Shown in pieces: positions 8,379 through 15,853 of a stretch of 49,683 bases of DNA. The DNA is taken from NCBI GenBank assembly GCA_009692925.1, contig SHYG01000009.1:1-49683 (forward strand), written 5' to 3'. The notes under the pieces are model-generated. The model had not been told where the DNA came from, searched no databases, and saw only the letters and a program-made list of their open reading frames with translations. This DNA comes from Dehalococcoidia bacterium. GTDB lineage: Bacteria > Chloroflexota > Dehalococcoidia > Lucifugimonadales > UBA3495. The position numbers were made by a program, and so were the translations under genes. Each line of letters opens with the position of its first letter. Within the stretch, counting starts at the first letter, position 1.

Positions 8379-8785
8379 CTAGAGCGAGGCCAGCGGGGGC
8401 CGCCCTAAGGGAGCAACGGCGGTCTCGGCCAGGCTTGAAGATGCGGCCAGGGCCACTAGGAGCGGGCCGTCGCCGTGGTTGGGGAACACCGGCACTGCAT
8501 CCAGCAAGGGAGTGCCGGCGGTGGACAAGTCCAGGCCAACGCCGTCATAGTTCGTGAGGTAGACCGTATATTCGGTCATGAGAGAGGCACCCTCCGCCTC
8601 ATGGTGGGAGTGGGCCACTTGAAAGGGATGCTGATGGCCCGGGACTTGATCGCCCAGATAGATGTGGGCATGACCCGGCTGTCGCTCGGCAAAGTGGTGG
8701 TCCGCACCGGCCCCAAAGAGGCCAAAGACCGGGCCAGCAGGGCGAATACCGCCAGAAGCAGCGGCAGTTTAGGAAGCCGGCGCAT
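8379..8785 (-). CDS. His-rich secreted protein, frameshifted
   Basis: ATG at 8785 opens a signal peptide (MRRLPKLPLLLAVFALLA) overlapping the end of the upstream gene by 17 bases. That frame soon turns nonsensical, while the next frame reads on from about 8731 as a sensible protein, VFGLFGAGADHHFAERQPGHAHIYLGDQ, followed by HQHPF and HSHHEAEG and then a 70-residue region to a stop at 8379. One missing C in a GGCCC run near 8731 would join both parts into about 135 residues. The join is either a real mutation or an assembly error. The mature N-terminus is very rich in His, which suggests binding of copper, zinc or nickel. I recognise no family. It is the second gene of the operon. Confidence 0.55.
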
Positions 8786-9347
8786 CGCCATCTGTGGCCG
8801 CGGAACGAGGCTTCTTGCCCTTGATTCTATCGAAAGTCCAAACGCCCAGGGCCAGCACCACCACGGCGATGGCCGCCACCAGAATGCCGTTGATCTCCAT
8901 GCTGGGCTCCCGCACATCCAGCGGCACGGTGATGGACTCGAAGCCCTGGCTGCCATGCACGTCCACTCGCACCTGCCACGGGCCGGGCTTGTCAAAGGGC
9001 ATGGCCGTTTCATAATACTGGGGGGAGAACAGGTGCCCTGCCTCCAGGGGGCCAAAGGCGGTGGACCCCTCCGGCCCAGATAGAGAGGCAATCCTGACCG
9101 TGGCCTGGGTCAGGATTTCGTTGCTGCCCAGGGAGCGCACCAGAATGCTGGCGTGGGTGCTGCCCACCACCGGCTTGGCCGGCAGGATGCTGAAATCAAC
9201 GCGGTAAGGACCGGCAGTTTGGGTAGACACCAGCCGGGCGCTGCCGTTGGCGCCAGCCAGACCGGTCCCCAAGGCAAGCCCGAAGAGCAAGACTGCGAGG
9301 GCCGCCACTGACCCCCAGAGAGAAGAGGGAACACACGGAAACTTCAA
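8769..9347 (-). CDS. YtkA-like membrane-anchored extracytoplasmic protein
   Basis: About 192 residues from a TTG at 9347. It has a signal-type hydrophobic segment (LWGSVAALAVLLFGLALGTGLAG), a beta-rich domain (GPYRVDFSILPAKPVVGSTHASILVRSL...GPWQVRVDVHGSQGFESITVPLDV) of the YtkA/FixH-like kind, and a C-terminal transmembrane helix (GILVAAIAVVVLALGVWTF) followed by Lys/Arg. Such proteins are often found near copper or cytochrome oxidase assembly genes. The frame is open to 9533, but the promoter at 9416-9444 puts the transcript start near 9408, which excludes upstream starts. It is the first gene of the four-gene operon. Confidence 0.65.
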   Translation of the reverse strand: MKFPCVPSSLWGSVAALAVLLFGLALGTGLAGANGSARLVSTQTAGPYRVDFSILPAKPVVGSTHASILVRSLGSNEILTQATVRIASLSGPEGSTAFGPLEAGHLFSPQYYETAMPFDKPGPWQVRVDVHGSQGFESITVPLDVREPSMEINGILVAAIAVVVLALGVWTFDRIKGKKPRSAATDGDAPAS

Positions 9348-9415
9348 ACCCGTCCACTGCCCCTGGGCATCAATCTCTTTCCTGCGCCTTTTAGTCGGAT
9401 ACCGTAGTTGGAATG

Positions 9416-9444
9416 ATTGTAGCATAGGGCAGGCCCGGTCACAA
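9416..9444 (-). promoter_or_regulatory. Sigma70-type promoter of the YtkA-cupredoxin operon
   Basis: On the minus strand, TTGTGA (9444-9439), a 17-base spacer and TACAAT (9421-9416) form a good match. The -10 is also extended (TGC before TACAAT). The predicted start is near 9408, upstream of the TTG at 9347. Confidence 0.65.
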
Positions 9445-9559
9445 CGAAACCCGGCAGAAGCAATGGCGGACTTCGACGCTGGCGCCCCATCAGAGGCGCC
9501 GGGCCGGCCATTGGCCCTGAGTCGAATCACCACTGACGATTCAGTAGCACCGGCGATTC

Positions 9560-9588
9560 TTGACTCAGAAGAGGGCGACCTTTACACT
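9560..9588 (+). promoter_or_regulatory. Sigma70-type promoter of the NYN-LOTUS gene
   Basis: TTGACT (9560-9565), exactly 17 bases, TACACT (9583-9588). The predicted start is near 9595, about 35 bases before the ATG at 9631. It decides that start against the in-frame ATG at 9463. Confidence 0.65.
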
Positions 9589-9630
9589 GGAGTAGAAGCA
9601 ATCAGCACGGGAGCGGTGTTCATAATCGGT

Positions 9631-11247
9631 ATGGTCGGAAGGGAAGGGAACCAACCACGGGGCGAAGACGTAGCGCTATTCATCGACTGGGAAAACTTCA
9701 AGATTAGCTTGGCCGCGGGCGGCCGAATCCCCAACCTCTCGGCCCTCAAGGAAGAGGTCTCCAACTACGGCCGGGTGGTGGTGGCCAAGGCTTACGCCGA
9801 CTGGGTAACCCGCTCACCGGAGCTAAAGGGCGCCAGCCAGTTCATTCTTGACCCGCCGGCCCTCTATGCCACCGGGATTGAGCCTGTGTACGTGCCCACC
9901 CGCCTGCCGGGGGGCCAATCCTACTCCTCCCAGTACACGCGCATGGTGCGGGTCAAGAACAGCGTTGACGTCAAGATGACCGCGGACTGCATCGAGTGCG
10001 CCCACTCCTACCCCAACATCGGCACCTTTGTCCTGGTATCGGGTGACTCCGACTTCATCCATGTAGTCATAGCCCTGCGGACTATGGGCAAGCGCGTGCT
10101 GGTCATCGGCGTGTCCTGGGCCACCTCCCGGCGGCTAGCCGACCAGGTGGACGGCCTCATCCTCTACGACGTTGACGTAGACCCCGTGACATTGCCGGAG
10201 CCCGCGCTGCCGCCACCCCCAGTCTATACGCCAGTCCCAGCCCACGCGCCGGCGCCGGCTCCAGTAACCAACGGCAGAGCCACCGCCGCAACCCCGGCAG
10301 GCGGCGAGATTACCCGTCTCGAGCTGCCCGAGGTCATCCGCGCCATCGAGGAAATTGTGCGCGCCGAGCGTCAGGCTGGGCGCACCCCGCTGCTCACCTC
10401 CATAAAGCAGCGCCTGACGCGCCGGTTCCCGAACTTCGACGAGAAGAAGGTGGGCTTCTCCGGCTTCAAGAAGCTCATCCTGCGAGCGGCCCAGGAGGGC
10501 AACATCAAGCTGGTCACCATGGGTTTGGTGGACTGGGTTTTGATGGCCGATGAGCCCTCGCCGGTGGAAACCGCCGCAGAATCTGCCGTGACCGCCGCGG
10601 CGGAGGAAGCGGAAGACCAGGCGCAGCAGCCCGACAATGAGGCTTCCCTTGAGGCAGATGCGGAGCTGGATACCGAGCCCCAGTCGGTGGCAGTGGCCGC
10701 CGCAGACCACGAACCCGCGCCAGCGCCCAGGTCCCCAGACCCCGACATCGCCGCAGCGGGTTTGACGCTGCCCAAGGGCCCCAGCGACGGGCTGGATGCC
10801 GGACGGGTTGCGGACCTCATCGTGATGGCCGACACTCTGGAGCGCCGCGAGGGCGTCAGCCACGTGTCCTTCAACTTCCTGGTGTCAGAAATCTGCCAAG
10901 CCCTGGACGAGGGGCTGAAAGTCGAACACCCGGAGATCGTCCAGCGCTGGCAGGCGTCCCACTCCCAGACCTACGTCACCAAGATGATGCGCAGTCTGAG
11001 CAAGGCGGACATGTTCAAGCACGGCTGGCATACCATCCGGGACGAGACCACCGGCAAGGGCACCCGCCGCCGCACCCTGAACCTGCTCCGCGACCACGCC
11101 CTGGTGCAGAACATTCTGGAGGCTCGATGGGGCATGACCCCCGCGCCTCAGGAAGCGCCCGCCCACGGAGCAGGCGACCATATGCCTGTTCTGGAAGGCC
11201 GCCCCGACGAGGATGCGGAGATGGAGCTGGCCCACACGCGGGATTAG
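9631..11247 (+). CDS. NYN-domain RNase-like protein with LOTUS/OST-HTH domain
   Basis: A 538-residue protein. The N-terminal NYN (PIN-like, DUF88/LabA) domain begins EDVALFIDWENFKISL, with acidic residues for metal binding at FIDWEN, DVKMTAD and VSGDSDF (about 10-160). A Pro/Ala linker follows, then a LOTUS/OST-HTH-like module, LPEVIRAIEEIV...LLTSIKQRLTRRFPNFDEKKVGFSGFKKLILRAAQEGNIKLV (about 235-300). Next is a long acidic Ala/Glu linker and a C-terminal helical domain (about 385-510). Combined with LOTUS, such nucleases are expected to cut or regulate RNA. The ATG at 9631 is chosen from the promoter just upstream and because family homology starts there. It stands alone, divergent from the metal-type operon. 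Confidence 0.85.
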   Translation: MVGREGNQPRGEDVALFIDWENFKISLAAGGRIPNLSALKEEVSNYGRVVVAKAYADWVTRSPELKGASQFILDPPALYATGIEPVYVPTRLPGGQSYSSQYTRMVRVKNSVDVKMTADCIECAHSYPNIGTFVLVSGDSDFIHVVIALRTMGKRVLVIGVSWATSRRLADQVDGLILYDVDVDPVTLPEPALPPPPVYTPVPAHAPAPAPVTNGRATAATPAGGEITRLELPEVIRAIEEIVRAERQAGRTPLLTSIKQRLTRRFPNFDEKKVGFSGFKKLILRAAQEGNIKLVTMGLVDWVLMADEPSPVETAAESAVTAAAEEAEDQAQQPDNEASLEADAELDTEPQSVAVAAADHEPAPAPRSPDPDIAAAGLTLPKGPSDGLDAGRVADLIVMADTLERREGVSHVSFNFLVSEICQALDEGLKVEHPEIVQRWQASHSQTYVTKMMRSLSKADMFKHGWHTIRDETTGKGTRRRTLNLLRDHALVQNILEARWGMTPAPQEAPAHGAGDHMPVLEGRPDEDAEMELAHTRD

Positions 11248-11275
11248 CACCCGCACACACTCCTGGATTCGAGAC

Positions 11276-11303
11276 GTAGGGGCGCACAGCTGTGCGCCCC
11301 TAC
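11276..11303. repeat. 28-bp palindrome, core CACAGCTGTG
   Basis: A perfect 28-bp palindrome with arms GTAGGGGCG and CGCCCCTAC, between the convergent NYN and cupin genes. It is the same subtype as the copy at 15822. Confidence 0.75.
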
Positions 11304-11331
11304 ACATTTGGACAGGCGCCGCGCCGGGTTG

Positions 11332-11667
11332 CTACTCTAGCGGGACAGTGGCGGAAACCCGGGGCACTCGCCCCACCACGCGGGTAGTATGGCCCTTGCC
11401 CGTGAGGTCTTCAATTAGGTTCACGTGCCCCGGCCCAAACCGGTGCTTCGTCCCGTCGCCTAACCCAATCTCCACTTCACCAGAGAGGGTGATCACAAAC
11501 TGCCGCCGCGGCCCCACGTGCCAGTCGCTGAACTGCCCCGGCGGCGTGGTGCGGAAGACTATGCTCTTGGCGACTTGAGGTGAGGTCCAGTCCGGGCTGG
11601 CTTTCAGGTCCAGCTCCTCAATGTGGGACTCCCCGTCCTTGCCAGTGTAGATGCGTGAGATGCTCAT
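11332..11667 (-). CDS. Small cupin-domain protein
   Basis: A 111-residue single-domain cupin. The conserved cupin strands and metal-site region are visible: TTPPGQFSDWHVGPRRQFVITLSGEVEIGLGDGTKHRFGPGHVNLIEDLTGKGHTTRVVG (about 45-104), with GSEVEI-like motif 1 and a GHxTRVVG-type motif 2. The metal-binding His set is partial. The function is unknown; members of this type are often described only as cupin-domain proteins. The ATG at 11667 has GGGAGG 7 bases upstream, so the long upstream open frame is not part of the gene. Confidence 0.8.
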   Translation of the reverse strand: MSISRIYTGKDGESHIEELDLKASPDWTSPQVAKSIVFRTTPPGQFSDWHVGPRRQFVITLSGEVEIGLGDGTKHRFGPGHVNLIEDLTGKGHTTRVVGRVPRVSATVPLE

Positions 11668-11759
11668 ATCTTGCCTCCCGTCGATTTGTGTTGTGGCGAG
11701 CCTGGGCTGACCCCGCGATTCTACTCCAGACCTACAGCCAGCGCAATTTCGCCGCGCCG

Positions 11760-12989
11760 TCACATATCCAGCACCAGGGTGGACCAGCCGAAGTCCCGCG
11801 CGCCCAGTCCCTCTCCAGTGTAGGGGTGGTAGTACTCCCGAAAGCCGGATTTCTCCACCAGCTCCCGGCTGCGGGCTACTATCACATCCGCCAACTCCGG
11901 GTAGCCGTGCTGCCGCAGCGCCCGCGCCAGGAACCAGTTGGTGTTCATCCAGGTGGGGCCGCGCCAGATGAAGCCGTGGGGGTCGCCCGGCAGAAACCGC
12001 GGGTCTGAGGCGGGCACTGAGGGCAGCGGGTAGGGCAGCCAGAAGTGCTGCGGCGACGTGAGCCACTGCTCCACCAGCCGCCGGACAATGGGCCGGGGCA
12101 GGTCCTCCAGCGCCAAAGGCATCAGGGAGCTGATGGTCACCACGCTCACCGGCGTCTCAGCCACGCCCGCCAGGTCAAAGAAGGCGCCGGCCTGCTCATC
12201 CCAGCACTTGGCCAGCAGGGCGTCACGGGTCTTGTCCGCCTCGCGGGCGAACTCCGCCGCCTCGGGGGCAGCGCCCAGCAGCCGCGACAGAGAGCGCATC
12301 CCCAGGGCATAGATGGTGTTGACCAGCACGTCCTCCACGTGGAACACGTCCGCCGCCAGAATTGCCAGGTCGTCGCCTCGCAGCGGCGCGTAAGCGGCAT
12401 AGACCTTCCGCAGCGCGGCGATGAACCCGGCGTTGCTCAGCTCCGTCAGCCCCAGAAGCTCGTCGTACTTGGGCGAGCAGTCAATGCCCGATTCCTCGGG
12501 CTGGATGATGGCGATGAGCCCGTCGCCGTCGGGATCGCGGAAATCCCGAAGCCAGCGGTAGTAGGCAATTAACGGGGGCAGCGCCGCGTCACGGAAGGCA
12601 ACATCGCCGGTGGCCTGGTACACCCGCTCCACGGCGCAGGCGATGATGGGCGGCTGGATGGTGGCGCTGAAGTAGGGTGAGGTCTGGGCCACCAGGTTGC
12701 GCCGCAGGAACTGGGGCTGCTTCTCCATCTCCCAGAAGACCAGGTGCGGGATGAAGCCGCTGGGCTGAGCGGCGCGGAGCAGGGTGGTCAGCTCGGCGCG
12801 GGCCTGGACAGTGTCCAGGTGAATTAGCGCGATGGCGTGGAAGCAGGAGTCCCAGAACCACTGGAAGGGGTAGCTGCGCAGCGACGGGCAGACGAAGCTA
12901 TACTCCTGGCCGTTCCAGGACGCCACCCCCCGGCGCAGGTTGCCCAGCAGAATGCGCCGCGCGGCGGCGGCGAGGGAGGGGGGGTGCAT
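11760..12989 (-). CDS. GH63-like glycoside hydrolase (mannosyl/glucosylglycerate hydrolase type)
   Basis: A 409-residue cytoplasmic (alpha/alpha)6-barrel protein. Motifs match the GH63/amylo-alpha-1,6-glucosidase-like group that includes bacterial mannosylglycerate and glucosylglycerate hydrolases: YPFQWFWDSCFHAIAL (about 40-55), QTSPYFSATIQPPI, DPDGDGLIAIIQPEESGIDCSPKYD (about 151-175, containing the likely acid Asp), FIWRGPTWMNTNWFLARAL, and FREYYHPYTGEGLGARDFGWSTLVLD near the C-terminus, where the likely base Glu lies. It would suit turnover of compatible-solute glycosides. The substrate is inference. There is no signal peptide, and the next gene upstream is an unrelated toxin-antitoxin-like pair. 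Confidence 0.82.
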   Translation of the reverse strand: MHPPSLAAAARRILLGNLRRGVASWNGQEYSFVCPSLRSYPFQWFWDSCFHAIALIHLDTVQARAELTTLLRAAQPSGFIPHLVFWEMEKQPQFLRRNLVAQTSPYFSATIQPPIIACAVERVYQATGDVAFRDAALPPLIAYYRWLRDFRDPDGDGLIAIIQPEESGIDCSPKYDELLGLTELSNAGFIAALRKVYAAYAPLRGDDLAILAADVFHVEDVLVNTIYALGMRSLSRLLGAAPEAAEFAREADKTRDALLAKCWDEQAGAFFDLAGVAETPVSVVTISSLMPLALEDLPRPIVRRLVEQWLTSPQHFWLPYPLPSVPASDPRFLPGDPHGFIWRGPTWMNTNWFLARALRQHGYPELADVIVARSRELVEKSGFREYYHPYTGEGLGARDFGWSTLVLDM

Positions 12990-13019
12990 TAGTTACAACC
13001 TCTCCACACAATCCCTGCT

Positions 13020-13439
13020 CTACTGTCCCATCAGTTCCTCAATCTCCTCGATGAGAACAGACAGGTTGGGCCGGGTGAAACTCACCTGCGGCGCGGGGAT
13101 ACGGTTGCGTCTTAAATCCGGTGGAACGTGCTTGTGATGCGGGAATGTCGCCGCCAACGTTGCGTCATCAGGGTGCGGAAAGTCATCGTACCAGTACAAT
13201 CGGTCCCCGCCGTGATAAGCTTCATAACCATACGACGTGATCAATCCCCCATCAAAATCCAGCTCCTCCCTGATGCGTAACCGGAAGCCTTGAGAGAAAA
13301 ATATCTCGCCCTCAGCGACTCCTGTGTATGGACTGGTATTCCAGACGGACACCGTGTAGCGCTCCACATTTGGCCGGTCAAGCAATTCGACCACAAACCG
13401 GCTGTAGTCGGAGAGAGAGGTGAACTGACCGTTGTCCAT
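13020..13439 (-). CDS. TumE/DUF6516-like toxin candidate
   Basis: A 139-residue protein resembling the DUF6516/TumE toxin group. It has a beta-rich core ([64 protein letters not shown]) and the characteristic [19 protein letters not shown] segment (about 98-116), ending in an acidic helix [13 protein letters not shown]. It starts two bases after the stop of the 89-residue partner gene, as expected for a toxin-antitoxin pair. The GC content looks lower than in neighbouring genes. The toxin assignment rests on motif memory and pairing, not on a search. Confidence 0.65.
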   Translation of the reverse strand: MDNGQFTSLSDYSRFVVELLDRPNVERYTVSVWNTSPYTGVAEGEIFFSQGFRLRIREELDFDGGLITSYGYEAYHGGDRLYWYDDFPHPDDATLAATFPHHKHVPPDLRRNRIPAPQVSFTRPNLSVLIEEIEELMGQ

Positions 13440-13441
13440 TG

Positions 13442-13711
13442 TCAGTATGCGGGTTGGAAGCGCAAGACTTCAGCCACATCGTGGTGTTTGAGTTGAACCG
13501 TGTAGCCCTCTTTGCGTCGTTGCCACGTCTCGTATATCCCCTTCCAACGACTAAAATCCGTTCGAGTCTCGTCGTACTCATCATAGCGTGATAGGTTACC
13601 TGCCATGAGGGCTGCGTGGAAGTCCTCGCTGAGAATCCCGTACTTTTCTTCGTAAAGAGTTAGGCGGCGTTCGAGGAGCTTCATCTCGATGACAAACTCG
13701 TGGAGTTCCAT
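13442..13711 (-). CDS. Putative partner/antitoxin of TumE-like protein
   Basis: An 89-residue, strongly helical, acidic protein ([70 protein letters not shown]). Small proteins of this look commonly precede DUF6516 genes. GAGAGG lies just upstream of the ATG. Its stop is two bases before the next start, so the two are translationally linked. There is no recognisable DNA-binding fold in the visible sequence, so an antitoxin acting by protein contact is the simplest guess. Confidence 0.6.
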   Translation of the reverse strand: MELHEFVIEMKLLERRLTLYEEKYGILSEDFHAALMAGNLSRYDEYDETRTDFSRWKGIYETWQRRKEGYTVQLKHHDVAEVLRFQPAY

Positions 13712-13813
13712 ATGTACCTCTCAAGGCTCAAGCATCACGACTATTGCAATTGAACTGGCCGGTCCACGCGGGGCGTAATACACCGCCGGAAGCCACGCCC
13801 CAGCACAGACTCG

Positions 13814-14038
13814 TCAAGCGGTACTCGCATGCGCGACTAGCATCTCTTTGGCGAGTTCCAGCGCTGCGACGGCCTGCGCACGGCTTACACTGGGAAAATG
13901 GCCGAGGAACACATCAAGCGCCTCGCCAGCCTCCAGATAATCCAACAATGTCTTCACAGGCACACGTGTGCCGACAAACACCGGTGTGCCGCCGAAGATG
14001 TCAGGATTGCTATGGATGATCGATGGCTTCCCTGGCAT
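13814..14038 (-). CDS. DUF433 antitoxin-like protein (orphan)
   Basis: A 74-residue DUF433 protein with the typical start IIHSNPDIFGGTPVFVGTRVPVKTLLDYLEAGEALDVFLGHFPSVSRAQAVAALELAKEML. DUF433 proteins are winged-helix-like antitoxins usually followed by a DUF5615/PIN-type toxin. None follows here: the 73 bases to the next gene hold nothing. The ATG at 14038 has AAGGAG 8 bases upstream. It sits directly after the TumE-like pair on the same strand side. Confidence 0.8.
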   Translation of the reverse strand: MPGKPSIIHSNPDIFGGTPVFVGTRVPVKTLLDYLEAGEALDVFLGHFPSVSRAQAVAALELAKEMLVAHASTA

Positions 14039-14118
14039 ATTCCGACTCCTTACAGCGTGACACCACCATACCGCAGCCCTCAACAGTTAGCCTTCTCTCT
14101 ATGCCACCCTCCCACCCC

Positions 14119-15768
14119 CTACCGCCACTGGAACTTGGACTGGGCGCCCTCCTCCTTGGTTATCATCTCCAGCAGCGCCGGCTGGCCCGCGTTGATGGCC
14201 TCCTGAGCCCGCCCGATGGCCGGGATAATGTCTTGGGGGTGGATTACCTGCTCGGCATAGGCGCCGAGAGCCTGGGCCACCCCGGCAAAGTTGCCCGACA
14301 GCTCCTTGAGGTGGTACTTGCTCTGCGCCGTGGGCACCCGGCTGTCGGCGTAGATGGCCATGGTGGAGTTGTTCAGCACAATGGTCAGTATCGGAATCTT
14401 GGCCCGCACCGCCGTCTCCACATCCAGGCCCACCATGCCAAAGGCGGCGTCGCCCATGATGTTCACCACCAGCTTCTCCGGCGCGGCCAGCTTGGCCCCC
14501 ATGGCCAGGCCCAAGCTGTAGCCCAGCTGGGTGGACTTGCCCCAGCCAATGAAGCTGCGCGGCGCGCGGGCCTCCCAGAAAGGCGCCACCTCCTCCCGCG
14601 AGCTGCCCGAGTCGTGGGTGACGATGACGTTGTCCAGGTCCACGGTGTGCATTAGGTCCCAGATGACTCGGTAGGGGTTGATGGGCGTCTCGTTGGAGGT
14701 GAGCTTGGGCATCCACTGCTTCAGCCACTGCTCCTTGACTCCCGCCAGTTCCTGCTGCACCGCCTGGCCCGCGGCGCGGCTCTTGGGCTTGCCCTGGCGC
14801 TTCAGCTCCTCCAGCAGTTGGGTCAGCACCAGCTTGGCGTCGCCCACCAGCGGGAACTGGCTGGCGTAGTCCTTGTTGATGTCGTCAATGTCGTTGGTGG
14901 CGTGGACCAGCACCTTGCCCGGCAGGATGGGCGACGCGGTGTTGGCCTTGGTGAAGCTGGTGCCGATGCCGAACACCAGGTCGGCGCGGGTGAGGAAGTG
15001 GTGCACCATGCCGGTGGTGCTGCCCGCGCCGGTGCCCAGGGCCAGGGGATGGTTCTCCGGGAAGGCGCTCTTGCCGGACAGGGTGGAGTACACCGGCGCC
15101 TGGAGGAACTCGGCCACCTCCATCAACTCGGGGGTAGCTTCGGCGTAGAGCACGCCCTGGCCGGCCTGGATTACGGGCCGCTGGGCCTGGAGCAACGCCC
15201 GCGCCGCCCGGCGCACGCCCTCGGGGTCGGCGGCGGTGCGGATGAACTGGGGCGGCTGGTAGTCGAAGGCTTCCTCGCCAATCTCTTCCACAGCCACGTC
15301 CGCGGGGATCTCCAGCAGCACCGGGCCGGGGCGGCCGGAGCGCAGCTTGGTGAAGGCCTGGCGCATCAGCTCCGGCACTCGGTCGGCGAAGTTAATCTGG
15401 GCCGACCATTTGGTGATGCTCTCATAGCTGCGGGTGGAGTTGAACACCGGATGCACCCCCTGGCGCCGGCGCGAGGCCCCGGCGGGAAGCAGCAGTATCG
15501 GCACCGAGTCGGCGTAGGCCACGGCGACGCCGCCCATGGCGTTCTCCGACCCCGGCCCGGCCTGCATCAGGAAGATGCCGGTGCGCTTGCCGTTGTTGAT
15601 GCGGGAGAAGGCGTCGGCCATATGCACGCCGGTGCGCTCCTGCCGGAACACGATGGGCCGGATGCCGGCCACAGCGGCGGCCTCGATGAGCGGGTTGGAC
15701 GGCATGCAGCCGATAAACTCCACCCCTTCCAGCTTCAGGATGTTGGCGATGGCGGTGACTCCGTTCAT
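14119..15768 (-). CDS. Thiamine diphosphate-dependent enzyme (acetolactate synthase large-subunit-like)
   Basis: A 549-residue ThDP enzyme with the standard three domains. The Pyr domain carries the activating Glu in VFRQERTGVHMADAFSRI (about 38-55). A central nucleotide-fold domain follows, then a PP domain with the ThDP/Mg motif GDAAFGMVGLDVETAVRAKIPILTIVLNN (about 439-467). It fits the acetolactate synthase/oxalyl-CoA decarboxylase/benzoylformate decarboxylase family; no small regulatory subunit gene is nearby, so branched-chain biosynthesis is not assured. The ATG at 15768 has AGAAGGAGC upstream, better than an ATG 12 codons earlier. Confidence 0.88.
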   Translation of the reverse strand: MNGVTAIANILKLEGVEFIGCMPSNPLIEAAAVAGIRPIVFRQERTGVHMADAFSRINNGKRTGIFLMQAGPGSENAMGGVAVAYADSVPILLLPAGASRRRQGVHPVFNSTRSYESITKWSAQINFADRVPELMRQAFTKLRSGRPGPVLLEIPADVAVEEIGEEAFDYQPPQFIRTAADPEGVRRAARALLQAQRPVIQAGQGVLYAEATPELMEVAEFLQAPVYSTLSGKSAFPENHPLALGTGAGSTTGMVHHFLTRADLVFGIGTSFTKANTASPILPGKVLVHATNDIDDINKDYASQFPLVGDAKLVLTQLLEELKRQGKPKSRAAGQAVQQELAGVKEQWLKQWMPKLTSNETPINPYRVIWDLMHTVDLDNVIVTHDSGSSREEVAPFWEARAPRSFIGWGKSTQLGYSLGLAMGAKLAAPEKLVVNIMGDAAFGMVGLDVETAVRAKIPILTIVLNNSTMAIYADSRVPTAQSKYHLKELSGNFAGVAQALGAYAEQVIHPQDIIPAIGRAQEAINAGQPALLEMITKEEGAQSKFQWR

Positions 15769-15802
15769 GGTTTTGCTCCTTCTTCTTTGCGGGTTTGGCC
15801 CC

Positions 15803-15808
15803 ATTATA
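15803..15808 (-). promoter_or_regulatory. Candidate -10 box for the ThDP enzyme gene
   Basis: TATAAT on the minus strand, with a predicted start near 15796, 28 bases upstream of the ATG. No matching -35 box was found because a palindromic repeat occupies that place. Confidence 0.35.
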
Positions 15809-15821
15809 CCCTCAGCAGCAA

Positions 15822-15849
15822 GCAGGGGCGCACAGCTGTGCGCCCCTGC
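15822..15849. repeat. 28-bp palindrome, core CACAGCTGTG
   Basis: A perfect palindrome GCAGGGGCG...CGCCCCTGC. The outer base pair is changed on both sides compared with the GTAGGGG...CCCCTAC copies, so pairing is kept. It lies between the MFS gene end and the ThDP gene start. Confidence 0.75.
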
Positions 15850-15853
15850 CGCC

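Noticed and set aside
8576-9091. 171-residue minus-strand frame
   Set aside because: Only its last part (from the ATG at 8785) is meaningful, as the signal peptide of the frameshifted His-rich gene; the rest is out of frame with the YtkA-like gene.
9247-9630. N-terminal extension of the NYN protein
   Set aside because: The promoter at 9560-9588 lies inside it, the residues do not look like a domain, and it overlaps the divergent gene.
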